Shown: positions 1 through 8,851 of the stretch, piece after piece
Numbering within the stretch: the stretch's first letter is position 1
Layout: each line of letters opens with the position of its first letter
Assembly: GCA_014874385.1 (NCBI GenBank)
Contig: JACWAE010000075.1
Location: forward strand, 1-64,000
Length of the DNA stretch: 64,000 nucleotides
Source: Dehalococcoidia bacterium
Lineage (GTDB): Bacteria; Chloroflexota; Dehalococcoidia; SZUA-161
Reading direction: 5' to 3'
Notes under the pieces: model-generated
Databases searched by the model: none
Told to the model about the DNA's origin: nothing
Seen by the model: only the letters and a program-made list of their open reading frames with translations
Made by a program: the position numbers and the translations under genes

Positions 1-108
1 AGAGAGATTATCGAGAACTGGAGAAAGGATTATAATACCGTCAGGCCACACAGCGCATTAGGGGGATTGGCACCCCAGGAATTCGTGGAACTAGCCGGAA
101 GACGCTAA
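1..108 (+). mobile_element. C-terminal fragment of an IS3-family transposase
   Basis: The first 35 codons, open at the left edge, read as the end of a DDE integrase of the IS3/IS150 type: the segment contains WRKDYNTVRPHSALGGLAP, the characteristic region after the catalytic glutamate (N-x-x-RPH-x-x-L-x-x-x-x-P). Only the tail lies in the window, so whether the element is intact cannot be told. No inverted repeat was identified downstream. The identification rests on the RPHSALGG core and is firm at family level. Confidence 0.85.
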
Positions 109-144
109 GATGCAGATGGCACTAAGAATGGGGGAAGGTCATAC

Positions 145-228
145 GTGACCAGAGATATGAAAAATGAAAGTGATAAGGTAAAGATGTTTGATAAGTTTAT
201 TGACGATTTGAAGAATTTGTTTGCCTAG
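145..228 (+). CDS. Possible 27-residue peptide after the transposase
   Basis: A GTG codon at 145 follows a GGAAGG-like ribosome binding site at 131-139 and opens a 27-codon frame rich in Lys, Asp and Phe that ends at TAG. Composition looks protein-like, but the length is too small for any family recognition. It may be the start of a gene cut by the neighbouring insertion element, or chance. The remaining sequence from 229 to 589 shows no gene I can support. Confidence 0.25.
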   Translation: MTRDMKNESDKVKMFDKFIDDLKNLFA

Positions 229-631
229 AACGAATAGAAGTTTAAATGTCTGATGCAGATAGCGTCAAGCGAGACAAACCTGAGAATAAGACATATAACC
301 GAAGACAGTTTAGGGCCTCCACTAGCTTTTCCTCTAACCTCCCCAAAAAACCACGCAGATACTATTCTTTTCGACTTAGGGCTGAGCTGGAACAAGGCCA
401 CACCGCGCCGCTATGCCTTTCCTGAGGCTCCTAACGTGATAGGTTTGACTGCGCTAAAACCTTAGAAAAATACCAGATGCAGCGGCCCTAAATTACGAGC
501 GCCATTTAGCTGCTATTTCTTCAAAATGTGATGATTTTTTAACTTTTTGCCCCCTCTTTTTATAACTTCTTGACGTAAAGCTGGTTAACATGGGAATATT
601 GCGGCAGCTTGGAGGCCAGGGGAACGATAAC

Positions 632-904
632 GTGAATGTGCGAATAGACATTCCACCGCTTTTACGGCATCATACTAATGGTGTGACCACAGCCGAGGTA
701 AACGGAAGCACTGTCGGCGATTGCCTTAATAATTTTGTCAGACAGTACCCCGGCACCAAGAAGCGGCTGTTCGATAAGAACGGCAAATTGCTGCGTTACG
801 TTGAAATCTATGTTAATGGTGAGACTACCTATCCTGAAGAGCTGACCAGGCAGGTGAACGATGAGGATGAGATATCCATAGTGTATCTAATAAGCGGAGG
901 CTGA
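632..904 (+). CDS. MoaD/ThiS-like ubiquitin-fold protein paired with AOR
   Basis: This small beta-grasp protein of about 90 residues ends in YLISGG; the terminal Gly-Gly is the hallmark of MoaD/ThiS sulfur carriers, adenylated and thiocarboxylated during molybdopterin or thiamine synthesis. I prefer the GTG at 632, preceded by AGGGGA at 618-623, over the upstream ATG at 590, because the family fold begins at the VNVRIDIPP strand; the longer form would add 14 residues. It lies 7 bases before the aldehyde:ferredoxin oxidoreductase gene and is surely co-transcribed, so the likely role is sulfur delivery for, or assembly of, the tungsten/molybdenum pterin of that enzyme. A dedicated partner role is inference. 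Confidence 0.85.
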   Translation: MNVRIDIPPLLRHHTNGVTTAEVNGSTVGDCLNNFVRQYPGTKKRLFDKNGKLLRYVEIYVNGETTYPEELTRQVNDEDEISIVYLISGG

Positions 905-911
905 CGGAAAA

Positions 912-2777
912 ATGAAAGGAATTACCAGAAAATTTCTGAGGGTAAATCTCTCCAACGGGAAGGCAGGGGAAGAAGCTATACCCGAGCAGGTCGAAACGGA
1001 TTTTGTAGGCGGAAGGGGCTTTGGCATCCATTATCTCTACCGCGAATTAGCCCCCAAAACCGATCCCCTAGGCGAGCAGAATAAAATGATATTCGTGGCC
1101 GGGCCGCTGGCCGGAACCACCGCCCAGGCGGTCTCTCGCTGGATGGTGTGCACCAGGAGCCCGTTAACCGGCGCCTTTGCCCGCTCGGTGGCCGGAGCGG
1201 ACTTCGGGGCCTGGATAAAATTTGCCGGGTACGAGTTCATCCTGGTCGAAGGCAAAGCGGATAGGCCGGTCTACATACACTTGACCAGAGATGCCTGCCA
1301 GATTCGGCCTGCCGATGAGCTGTGGGGCAAGGATACGGTGGTAACCCAGGAATGGCTGAGCCAGCGCCACGGCTTGAACACGCGGGTAGCCTGCATCGGC
1401 CCGGGCGGGGAGAACCTGGTGAAGTATGCTGCCATCGTCACGAACCGGAGAACCGCCTCTCGCTGCGGTGTCGGTGCGGTAATGGGTTCCAAGAACCTTA
1501 AAGCGATAGCCATCAATGCGGAACGGAATCTACAGCTCCATGACCCGGAAGGCTTCAAGCAACTGGTGAAACAGCAAATTCAAACGATGATGGCAAACAA
1601 GGGTTTTCAGTACCATAAAGCAATGGGTACCACCGGCAACCCGGAAAATACCAGTGAACTGGGGATATTTCCAACGAGAAACTTCCGCTACGGGCGGTTG
1701 GATGACTACGAAAAATTAGGGGGTGAAGAGTATCTGAAGCACAGAATAGGAGAGTTCGGCTGCTATAGCTGCGCCGCCCGGTGCGGCAAAGTGCATCGTG
1801 TCACCAGAGGCCCCTATGTGGGGGCGCATAGCGAAGGGCCTGAGTATGAAAGCATCTGGGCTTTCTCCGGTCCTATAGAGAACTCTTATCTGGAATCCAC
1901 TATAGCGGCCGACCAGTTATGCGATGATTTGGGGATCGATACCATCAGCACGGGAAACACCATCGGCTTTGCTTACGAGCTCTATGAGAAGGGGCTGCTG
2001 ACCAAAAAGGACACCGATGGGCTGGAGCTTAAATACGGTAATCATAAGGCTATGGTTGAGCTGGTCAAGAAGATAGCCCGACGGGAAGGGATCGGCGACC
2101 TGCTGGCCGAAGGCACGATGCGAGTCGCGGCAAAGATTGGCAAGGGTGCCGAAGCCTACGCCATCAACGCCAAGGGCCTGGAGCTGCCGGCTTATGAGCC
2201 GAGAGGCGCCAAGAGCCTGGGATTCAATTACGCTACCAGCAACATCGGAGGCAGCCACGGCTACGGTTATGCTCCTCAGGAGGTCTTCGGCGCTTCCTTT
2301 CCCAGGAGAGTAGACCGTTTCGCCGAAGAGGAAAACGCAGACATAGTAGTGTTCAATCAGAACAACGGAGCCGTGGGCGAGGTGGGGATTGTCTGCGTCT
2401 TTGCCCGGGGGTGGTTCCCCCAGCTTTACGATAAGTTGCTGATCGCCGCCACAGGCATCGATAAGATTGCCGAGCGCGGTTACCTTATGCGTGTGGGAGA
2501 CAGGATTGTTAATCTGGAACGGGCCTTCATTGTGCGCGAAGGCTTCGGACGGAAACAGGATACGTTACCGCAGAGGATGCTCAACGAGCCCCTGCACACG
2601 AGGGGAGCGCCCGGAGAGGGCCAGATGATTAGAAACCTCGATAAGTTCCTGGACCGGTACTACGAGCTTCGGGGATGGACACCCCAGGGCATACCCTCTC
2701 CGGAGAAACTGAACGAATTGGGGCTGGGCTATGCGGTAAAGGACATGGCTCAATATCAGAATGTTAAAGCCACTTAA
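912..2777 (+). CDS. aor: Aldehyde:ferredoxin oxidoreductase (tungsten pterin enzyme)
   Basis: The 621-residue product has the usual AOR length. The N-terminal domain carries the GGRGFG motif near residue 33 and other glycine-rich pterin-contacting segments. The [4Fe-4S] ligands are visible as C284-x2-C287-x3-C291 plus C495 in VGIVCVF, the same arrangement as in the archaeal enzyme. AORs oxidise aldehydes to carboxylates and reduce ferredoxin in the cytoplasm. The MoaD-like gene lies directly upstream, and the ABC transporter GTG begins 9 bases after this stop, so all four genes to 4644 may form one transcript. The substrate cannot be read from the sequence. Confidence 0.95.
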   Translation: MKGITRKFLRVNLSNGKAGEEAIPEQVETDFVGGRGFGIHYLYRELAPKTDPLGEQNKMIFVAGPLAGTTAQAVSRWMVCTRSPLTGAFARSVAGADFGAWIKFAGYEFILVEGKADRPVYIHLTRDACQIRPADELWGKDTVVTQEWLSQRHGLNTRVACIGPGGENLVKYAAIVTNRRTASRCGVGAVMGSKNLKAIAINAERNLQLHDPEGFKQLVKQQIQTMMANKGFQYHKAMGTTGNPENTSELGIFPTRNFRYGRLDDYEKLGGEEYLKHRIGEFGCYSCAARCGKVHRVTRGPYVGAHSEGPEYESIWAFSGPIENSYLESTIAADQLCDDLGIDTISTGNTIGFAYELYEKGLLTKKDTDGLELKYGNHKAMVELVKKIARREGIGDLLAEGTMRVAAKIGKGAEAYAINAKGLELPAYEPRGAKSLGFNYATSNIGGSHGYGYAPQEVFGASFPRRVDRFAEEENADIVVFNQNNGAVGEVGIVCVFARGWFPQLYDKLLIAATGIDKIAERGYLMRVGDRIVNLERAFIVREGFGRKQDTLPQRMLNEPLHTRGAPGEGQMIRNLDKFLDRYYELRGWTPQGIPSPEKLNELGLGYAVKDMAQYQNVKAT

Positions 2778-2785
2778 GGAGGCAC

Positions 2786-3772
2786 GTGTTTACGCACACC
2801 CATAACAACGACAGTCATACTACGGCTGACGAGGTCATTCGCTGCGAGAAGCTGACCAAACGCTACGCGGACGGCGACATACTGGCTGTGGACCGCCTCG
2901 ATTTGTCGGTGTACCACGGGGAGATCTTCGGGCTGCTGGGCCCGAACGGCGCGGGCAAGACCACTACCGTCGGTATGCTCACTACCCTGGTCATCCCGAC
3001 CGGCGGCAAGGCCGTTGTGGCCAGCATCGACGTGGTGGCGCAGCCGGCGCTGGTCAAGCAGGTAATCGGCGTCGTGGCGCAGACCAACAACCTCGACCGG
3101 TCCCTGACCGTCTGGGAGAACCTATACTACCACGGCCGCTTTTTCGGGATGAACGCCAAGGAAGCTCGCGCGGCAGCCGATGAGTCCCTGGTAAGGTTCC
3201 GCCTTGCTGAACGAGCTAAAGCAGACGTGATGGCTATCTCAGGGGGTATGGCGAAGCGGCTGATGGTGGCGCGGGCACTGTTGCATCATCCATCGGTACT
3301 CTTCCTCGATGAGCCCACAGCAGGCCTTGACCCTCAAGCCCGCATTGCCCTGTGGGAGATACTCGAAAAGCTGCATGCCGAGGGCCAGACCATCCTGCTG
3401 ACTACGCACTACATGGAGGAGGCCGACTCACTCTGCGACCGACTGGCGATAATGGACCATGGCCGCATCCTGGCCATGGACACTCCAAAGAACCTCAAGG
3501 AGTCGGTCGCTGCGGATACCATTGTGACCGTGTCGGCCAGCGGCGATCTTGATGCCCTGGCCCGGCTTCTTCAGGAGCGGGTTGAGGGAGCGACCAAGAG
3601 CCAGCGACTTGATACCACCATCCAACTCCACGTCAAAGGCGCTACCGGTGTGCTGCCCAGGGTGGTCACTGTAGCCGAGCAGGGAGGCTACAACATCACC
3701 GACCTGTCTATAGCCGAGCCCACCCTCGAGACCGTCTTCATCAATCTAACGGGAAAGGAGCTGCGCGACTGA
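2786..3772 (+). CDS. ABC-2 exporter ATP-binding subunit (DrrA/NatA type)
   Basis: This 328-residue ATPase has a Walker A GPNGAGKTT at about residue 49, a Walker B VLFLDEPTAGLDP, and an H-loop TTHYMEEAD. The signature reads ISGGMAKRL rather than LSGGQ, as in some DrrA-like exporters. The GTG start is fixed by AAGGAGG a few bases upstream and overlaps the AOR operon spacing. Its C-terminal 80 residues form the extra domain typical of drug, lipid or polysaccharide exporters. It works with the permease whose ATG overlaps its stop codon. The exported substrate is unknown. Confidence 0.93.
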   Translation: MFTHTHNNDSHTTADEVIRCEKLTKRYADGDILAVDRLDLSVYHGEIFGLLGPNGAGKTTTVGMLTTLVIPTGGKAVVASIDVVAQPALVKQVIGVVAQTNNLDRSLTVWENLYYHGRFFGMNAKEARAAADESLVRFRLAERAKADVMAISGGMAKRLMVARALLHHPSVLFLDEPTAGLDPQARIALWEILEKLHAEGQTILLTTHYMEEADSLCDRLAIMDHGRILAMDTPKNLKESVAADTIVTVSASGDLDALARLLQERVEGATKSQRLDTTIQLHVKGATGVLPRVVTVAEQGGYNITDLSIAEPTLETVFINLTGKELRD

Positions 3773-4644
3773 TGGCTACCATCGCTTCACCTGTGAACCG
3801 CTCTGCCAGACCCACACGATCACCGGGGGCTGCCAGCCGCATCGCCTTCGGGGCGCTGCTGTTACGAGACCTGACGGTGTTGAGAAAGAACCTGGGCATA
3901 TTCGTGGCACGCACTATAATCCAGCCCTTCCTCCTGGTCTTCGTTTTTTTGTACGTGTTCCCTAAGATCGGCCAGGGTATCGGCGGAGGCTCCGGGCTTG
4001 CCGGCGAATCCGCGTTCGCAGCCGTTTTGGTTTCCGGCGTGGTGGGCCTATCGATTATGTTTCAGGGAATTCAGGCAGTGGCCCTGCCCCTGGCCAACGA
4101 GTTCGGCTACACCAAAGAGATCGAGGACAGGGTGCTGGCGCCTCTGCCCGTATCGCTGGTTGCCATCGGGAAGGTGCTGGCCGGAGCTATCCAGGGCCTG
4201 ATCGCTGCGGCCATCGTATTCCCCATTGCTTATGCCATTCACGCCAAAGGTATACAGGTACACCTGGACGTACACTGGGCACTGCTGGTCACGCTCATCC
4301 CGCTCTGTTCTATCATGACCTCCAGCCTCGGCCTGATGCTCGGGACCCGCATCCAGCCGCGCAACATAGGAATGATGTTCGGGTTCATAGTTCTGCCCAT
4401 AACCTTTCTCGGCGGCACCTATTACCCGTGGACGACGCTGTCGGCAGTCAAGGTTGGGGGCTTCCCCTGGCTGCAGGCCCTGGTCTGCATCAACCCGCTA
4501 ATCTACGTGACCGAGGGTTTCCGGGCCGCGTTGACTACCCAGTCACACATGCCACTATATGTTATTTACCCTGTGCTCATAGCGTTCTGCGCCCTGTTGC
4601 TCTGGCTCGGCGTCAGGGGTTTCTACAAGAGGGTCCTCAGCTAG
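3772..4644 (+). CDS. ABC-2 type permease
   Basis: This 290-residue integral membrane protein shows about six hydrophobic segments (for example near residues 43-62, 80-105, 127-152, 163-190, 200-225 and 262-285), the ABC-2 membrane layout. A polar N-terminal stretch precedes the first helix. The start codon overlaps the ATPase stop by one base, indicating translational coupling. Together the two make an exporter half-pair that presumably dimerises. It is similar in form to DrrB/NodJ-type permeases; nothing in the sequence defines the cargo. Confidence 0.9.
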   Translation: MATIASPVNRSARPTRSPGAASRIAFGALLLRDLTVLRKNLGIFVARTIIQPFLLVFVFLYVFPKIGQGIGGGSGLAGESAFAAVLVSGVVGLSIMFQGIQAVALPLANEFGYTKEIEDRVLAPLPVSLVAIGKVLAGAIQGLIAAAIVFPIAYAIHAKGIQVHLDVHWALLVTLIPLCSIMTSSLGLMLGTRIQPRNIGMMFGFIVLPITFLGGTYYPWTTLSAVKVGGFPWLQALVCINPLIYVTEGFRAALTTQSHMPLYVIYPVLIAFCALLLWLGVRGFYKRVLS

Positions 4645-5204
4645 CAGCATTCTCTTTTAATGTCTTCCAGATTTTTGGTATAGCACGGCCCTGGTTTTTG
4701 GGGTTTCGCATTTTTCAATTTTCGAGTCGCCTGGCGCCGGGATTTCGCAGGCCGTGATCAGCTTCGGCTGAACGCAGCGGGGACCGTTCAGGTAAAAAAC
4801 ATCCCTATAAGGGCAACATCCCCAAAACGAAATCCCACATATTCAGTTTTCCAAGGGATGCCAAGAGCTTGGTGCAACCAGCAATCAGCTTAAAGCTATC
4901 AGCCCACAATAGTGAGGCTCGGTAGATGCTGTTTGCTGCTCTTGAATTTGATCGGGAGTTCCGTGCACGGAATCCCGATGTTATAGGGCAATAATAGAAC
5001 ATAGGTTCTTATACTGTCAAGAGGAAAATGTCGCAGAGCGGGGTTCACCGCAGTGAACGCGAAGAACGCTGAAGGAAAGGGTTTCCGTATGTCATTGCTT
5101 TGAAAATAAGTGCTTGAGATTTGTGTCATTCTGAGCTTTAGCGAAGAATCTCAGTACTTAGCCACGTGCTACTATTTTCATTGCTTCGAAAATATTCCTT
5201 CTTA

Positions 5205-5282
5205 CCGTTCGCCCTGAGCCTGTCGAAGGGTGAACGGCCATATCCGTCCCGTTCATGGTTCGACAAGCTCACCACGAACGGG
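5205..5282. repeat. GTTCGCCCTGAG-family dispersed repeat, two opposed units
   Basis: A unit reading CCGTTCGCCCTGAGCCTGTC then GAAGGGTGAACGG is followed by a second unit with CGTTCATGG, TTCGACAAGCTCACC and GAACGGG in the opposite sense. Each unit is edged by GTTC and GAAC, so it can fold as a hairpin. Related copies occur at 21522-21603, 36325-36351 and, degenerate, at 51781-51815. Confidence 0.85.
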
Positions 5283-5460
5283 ATTATCTCCTCGTTATGG
5301 GAGAGAATATTTTCATGCCTGGTGGTGACATGAAATCGTCATGGTGAATTCCGCGCAAGCAGGAATCCAGGTGCCCGCGGTAGGCCGGAGCATCGGCTCC
5401 GACCAGGCCTGGAGCAGATGCTCCAGGCTACCCAGAAAGTGATAGCATGTCCTTACCGGC

Positions 5461-5486
5461 GTAGGGGCAGACCCGTGTGTCTGCCC
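5461..5486. repeat. GTAGGGGC palindromic repeat
   Basis: The edge GTAGGGGCAGAC is answered by GTCTGCCC across a short centre, giving an inverted repeat. It is one member of a window-wide palindrome family with a constant GTAGGGGC-like left edge and variable core. Confidence 0.8.
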
Positions 5487-5636
5487 TAAAATGGGCCTCT
5501 ATTATATTATGTTAACTAGCCGTGAGGGATGGTTTTTATTGTTACGAGACGGCTATCAGATGTGGAGAGGTTTTTACCTATGCGGAACCCCTGGACAAGC
5601 CCTGGACAATGTGTGTGCTTGAATCTGAAACAGCGG

Positions 5637-6008
5637 CTATCTATGCTCCATAGTTCTTGTGGCTACAATATTTGCTCCGCTGCCCGCGATATCTTTGATT
5701 ATCACGTCGGTGATGTGCACCGGCGCCTTCAGGTCTATACTTGCCAGCTCCGCGATCGCCTGTAAGAACAATCGCTTCGGGATCGGCTTATCGGTGCGAA
5801 CGGGAAGCATGGCATACTCTGCACCTTCTATGCGAACTGTCGTGGTCAACACACGCACGGGCTCCTTCAGTTCCTGCAATACGAATTCCTTTACCTTATC
5901 GCACCTGTTTCCTTTCATAGAGACGATGTTGCCATCCCGGAGCTCGACATCTACCTCGCAGCCCACAGGACAGGTAACGCAGGTAAAGTGCTTTTTCTCG
6001 ATGCTCAT
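5637..6008 (-). CDS. DUF1667 protein, last gene of the glycerol-type operon
   Basis: The 123-residue product begins with FTCVTCPVGCEVDVE, a CxxC plus PxGC pattern, and has GNRC near residue 38, as in DUF1667 proteins. Such proteins are found next to FAD oxidoreductases and glycerol-3-phosphate dehydrogenases in anaerobes and probably bind a metal or Fe-S centre. Two bases separate it from the upstream FAD oxidoreductase, indicating translational coupling. Its exact biochemical role is not established; an electron-transfer or assembly subunit is the inference. Confidence 0.85.
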   Translation of the reverse strand: MSIEKKHFTCVTCPVGCEVDVELRDGNIVSMKGNRCDKVKEFVLQELKEPVRVLTTTVRIEGAEYAMLPVRTDKPIPKRLFLQAIAELASIDLKAPVHITDVIIKDIAGSGANIVATRTMEHR

Positions 6009-6010
6009 GC

Positions 6011-7249
6011 CTATCTTTCCTTGATACTGACCTCAATGGGCCCGGTAACCTTCTGCAGCTTTTCCCTGGCCACCTTCAACCTTATCATCTCGTTCGGCCT
6101 GGCGTACAGTCTCTTGATATTCATTTCAATCGGAGCAATTCCTATTGTCACGGGTTTCTCAATTGGTTTTGCCGGCCTTATGTAAAGAATCAGGTCGTCC
6201 CGGAAACAGTAGCGTTGAGGGAAAATGACTCTTACATTCTCTCCCGCCACTACCTCGACTGACCCGCCGTTCTCCTCCCAGGCACCTGCTGCGAATCGAG
6301 CGGCGTTCCTGCCCGCGGACATGCCGGTTTGGGCAACGTAATCCACCAGGTCGAATACTGTGGAGACATTGCCACATGAGAATATGCCCGGCACCGATGT
6401 CTCCATGGTCTCTGCGGTAACAGGCCCGTTGGTGGTTAGGCTCAGCTCTATTCCCGCACCTTTTGACAGCTCGTTTTCGGGTATCAAACCGACGGAGAGG
6501 AGCAGGGTGTCGCATTGTATGAATTCCTCGCTGCCCTGGATGGGCTGCATCTTCTCGTCTACTTGAGATACCACGACACCTTCCACACGCTCCCTGCCCT
6601 GTATCTCCGTGACCGTGTGAGACAGATAGAGAGGTATGTTGAAATCATTGAGGCACTGAACTATGTTTCTCTTCAAGCCCCCGGGGTAGTTCATTATCTC
6701 ATATACGCCCTTGACCTCGGCTCCTTCCAGTGTTAGCCTCCTCGCCATTATGAGGCCGATGTCGCCCGAGCCCAGGATAACGACCTCCTTCCCCGGGAGA
6801 TAGCCTTCGATATTTACCAGCCTTTGTGCCGTTCCCGCAGTGAGGACCCCGGCAGGACGCGTGCCCGGTATGTTGATGCTGCCGCGGGCACGTTCCCGGC
6901 ACCCCATGGCCAGCACAACGCTTTTGGACTCAATCTGGAATACGCCATTCTCAGGATTTACCGCCGTAACCGCTCTGTCCGCCGAGACGCCCGTCACCAT
7001 CGTGTTCAAAAAGCAGTGGACGTTTGTTTTCTTCATCTCATCAATGAGACGCTCCGCATACTCAGGCCCCGTATAGTCCTTCTTAAACTGCTCCAGGCCA
7101 AAGCCGTTGTGTATGCACTGTTTCAGGATGCCGCCGAGCTCCTCCTCCCTTTCCAGAAGAAGGACATTCTTTGCGCCGCTTCGATAGGCCTCGATGGCGG
7201 CAACAAGTCCGGCGGGCCCGCTGCCAATTACAGCTACGTCAGCTTGCAT
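6011..7249 (-). CDS. NAD(P)/FAD-dependent oxidoreductase of the glycerol-type operon
   Basis: This 412-residue flavoprotein has the FAD dinucleotide motif VIGSGPAG at residues 7-14, the ELGG segment, a second Rossmann motif ILGSGDIGL near residue 158 for NAD(P)H, and the C-terminal GIFSCGNV FAD-binding strand. The ATG is preceded by GGGAGG. It sits between the FGGY kinase and DUF1667, the order seen for glycerol loci of several anaerobes, where it likely passes electrons from the dehydrogenase to NAD or another carrier. Substrate assignment is by context only. Confidence 0.9.
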   Translation of the reverse strand: MQADVAVIGSGPAGLVAAIEAYRSGAKNVLLLEREEELGGILKQCIHNGFGLEQFKKDYTGPEYAERLIDEMKKTNVHCFLNTMVTGVSADRAVTAVNPENGVFQIESKSVVLAMGCRERARGSINIPGTRPAGVLTAGTAQRLVNIEGYLPGKEVVILGSGDIGLIMARRLTLEGAEVKGVYEIMNYPGGLKRNIVQCLNDFNIPLYLSHTVTEIQGRERVEGVVVSQVDEKMQPIQGSEEFIQCDTLLLSVGLIPENELSKGAGIELSLTTNGPVTAETMETSVPGIFSCGNVSTVFDLVDYVAQTGMSAGRNAARFAAGAWEENGGSVEVVAGENVRVIFPQRYCFRDDLILYIRPAKPIEKPVTIGIAPIEMNIKRLYARPNEMIRLKVAREKLQKVTGPIEVSIKER

Positions 7250-7297
7250 TCACGCCTCCCACCAAGCGCAAGAGCCAATATGTACCGCTTCACTGTG

Positions 7298-8851
7298 TCA
7301 TCTCACCCTTGGATATCCTGTGATCTCCGCTATTTTATAGTGCAGCGGGGTAAGTGCAGGATAAAGCTTCTTGTACACTTCATTGAACAGCTTGTCATAG
7401 ACCATTACGTTCTCCTGTCGCGGAGCAAATGATTTCTTTACCCTCACCATATTAGCGGCAGCCTCAGCGAAGTTGCTGTAGATGCTTTGGGCAACGGCGG
7501 CATCCATAGCTGCGCCCAGCGCTGCAAGGTTGCTGGTGTGCATTCTGCAAACTGATATGTTGAAGACATCCGCGGTTATCTGCATGACTTCGTCGCTCTT
7601 CGAGCCTCCGCCGCCGACCCTTAGCTCCTTCGCCTTGCTTCCCGAACGCTTCTGAATTATCTCCCCCAGCCTGCGCAATTCGTACGCAATACCCTCAATA
7701 ATCGCCCTGTAGATATGCGCCCTGGTGTGTTCTCCGGAGAACCCTATAATCGCACCTTTGGAGAGCGGGTCATTTTCAACCGGGTGCCAGAAAGGCTGCA
7801 GGATCAGGCCCATTGAACCGGCGGGTATCGTTGCCATCTCCCTGTCCATTAGCTCCTCAGGCGATATGCCCAGCTTCTTAGCCTCTTCCTCCTTATGCTT
7901 GGCGAACTCTCTCTTGAACCACGAGACCATCCAGTATCCCCTGCCGATAAAGCCTTCGAGTGCCCATTGCTTCGGAATGGCCGCGCCCCAGGTGAAGAAA
8001 TCCATCTTGGGATGAGTAACGTACTTGCTGGAGAGCATTTCTATAACGGCGGCCGTCCCGTAGCTGATTTCAGCGATATCGGGACCAACCACGCCAGCCC
8101 CCAGCAGCTCGGATTGTTTATCACCGGCGCCTATGATTATGGGGAGTCCTTGCGGCACACCGAAACGCTTTGCGCCGTCCTCCGAAACCCTTCCCGCAAT
8201 TTCCGTTGGAGACACAAGTTGTGGAAGCTTATCTCTCTCCACACCGAAGACCTCGTACACCACTTTCCAGGGATGCCATTGCAGCCCCTTCAGGTCAATG
8301 GGGAAAAGCCCCACTATCATCGAGGAACAGTCCTTGAATTCGTTGGTCAGCGCGTGAAAGATATACGACGAGATTGTCAGGAATACATGGGTCCGGTTGT
8401 AGCTTTCCGGCTCGTACTTTTTAAGCCAGTTGAACTTTGACCTTCTCTGATACTCCTTCAGCTTCGTCGTCATCCCCGAAACCCGGAAAGCCAGCTTCAG
8501 CAGCGGGCTGCCGGGGAGCCTGAGCCCCTCCGTCTTGCGCTCATCGAGCCATGTGATCGCAGGTCGGATAGGTCTCCCCTCCTTATCAACAGGCACAATC
8601 GTGCTTCTATGGCTGGTAATGGCCAAGGCGACGAGCTGCTCTCTGGGGATTCCGGATTTCTCCACAACGCTCTTCGTCACATCCTGGGCCATCCTCAGAT
8701 ATGCCTCCGCATCCTGCTCGGCGAAATTGGGCTGAGGGGCAGAGTACGGGTTTACAGGTATTCCCTCGCCATATACCTCATTCCCCTTCTCATCGAAGAT
8801 GAATGCCTTGATATTCTGCGTTCCTCCGTCGATGACAACAAAGTACTTCAT
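7298..8851 (-). CDS. FGGY-family carbohydrate (glycerol-type) kinase
   Basis: The 517-residue protein has the FGGY N-terminal phosphate-binding strand VVIDGGTQNIKAFIFD, ITSHRST and WLDER substrate-side motifs, IIGAGDKQSELLGAG in the centre, and GGGSKSDEVMQITADVF in the C-terminal ATPase lobe. The family phosphorylates glycerol or sugars. Its start overlaps the preceding GlpA-like gene by four bases (ATGA). Context with a GlpA-like dehydrogenase favours glycerol or a related C3 polyol, but the sequence also resembles xylulokinase-type members, so the substrate is open. Confidence 0.88.
   Translation of the reverse strand: MKYFVVIDGGTQNIKAFIFDEKGNEVYGEGIPVNPYSAPQPNFAEQDAEAYLRMAQDVTKSVVEKSGIPREQLVALAITSHRSTIVPVDKEGRPIRPAITWLDERKTEGLRLPGSPLLKLAFRVSGMTTKLKEYQRRSKFNWLKKYEPESYNRTHVFLTISSYIFHALTNEFKDCSSMIVGLFPIDLKGLQWHPWKVVYEVFGVERDKLPQLVSPTEIAGRVSEDGAKRFGVPQGLPIIIGAGDKQSELLGAGVVGPDIAEISYGTAAVIEMLSSKYVTHPKMDFFTWGAAIPKQWALEGFIGRGYWMVSWFKREFAKHKEEEAKKLGISPEELMDREMATIPAGSMGLILQPFWHPVENDPLSKGAIIGFSGEHTRAHIYRAIIEGIAYELRRLGEIIQKRSGSKAKELRVGGGGSKSDEVMQITADVFNISVCRMHTSNLAALGAAMDAAVAQSIYSNFAEAAANMVRVKKSFAPRQENVMVYDKLFNEVYKKLYPALTPLHYKIAEITGYPRVR

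Larger units (their letters stand above)
4645..5636. other. Gene-free, repeat-rich stretch
   Basis: Almost 1 kb without a convincing gene lies between the exporter and the convergent glycerol-type operon. It holds several repeat fragments: a GTCATTCTGAGC-like unit around 5126-5157, the GTTCGCCCTGAG family at 5205-5282, palindromes GGAGCATCGGCTCC and CTGGAGCAGATGCTCCAG near 5388-5430, and a GTAGGGGC palindrome at 5461-5486. The stretch looks like an accumulation site for dispersed extragenic repeats and may also hold the transcription ends of both converging units. Confidence 0.6.

Noticed and set aside
4805..5002. 65-codon minus-strand frame after the exporter
   Set aside because: Hydrophobic tail looked protein-like, but it lies in a repeat-rich stretch, has no binding site and matches no known family.
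6824..7432. 202-codon plus-strand frame opposite the FAD oxidoreductase and kinase genes
   Set aside because: Antisense shadow of clearly conserved genes; no family motif in its translation.
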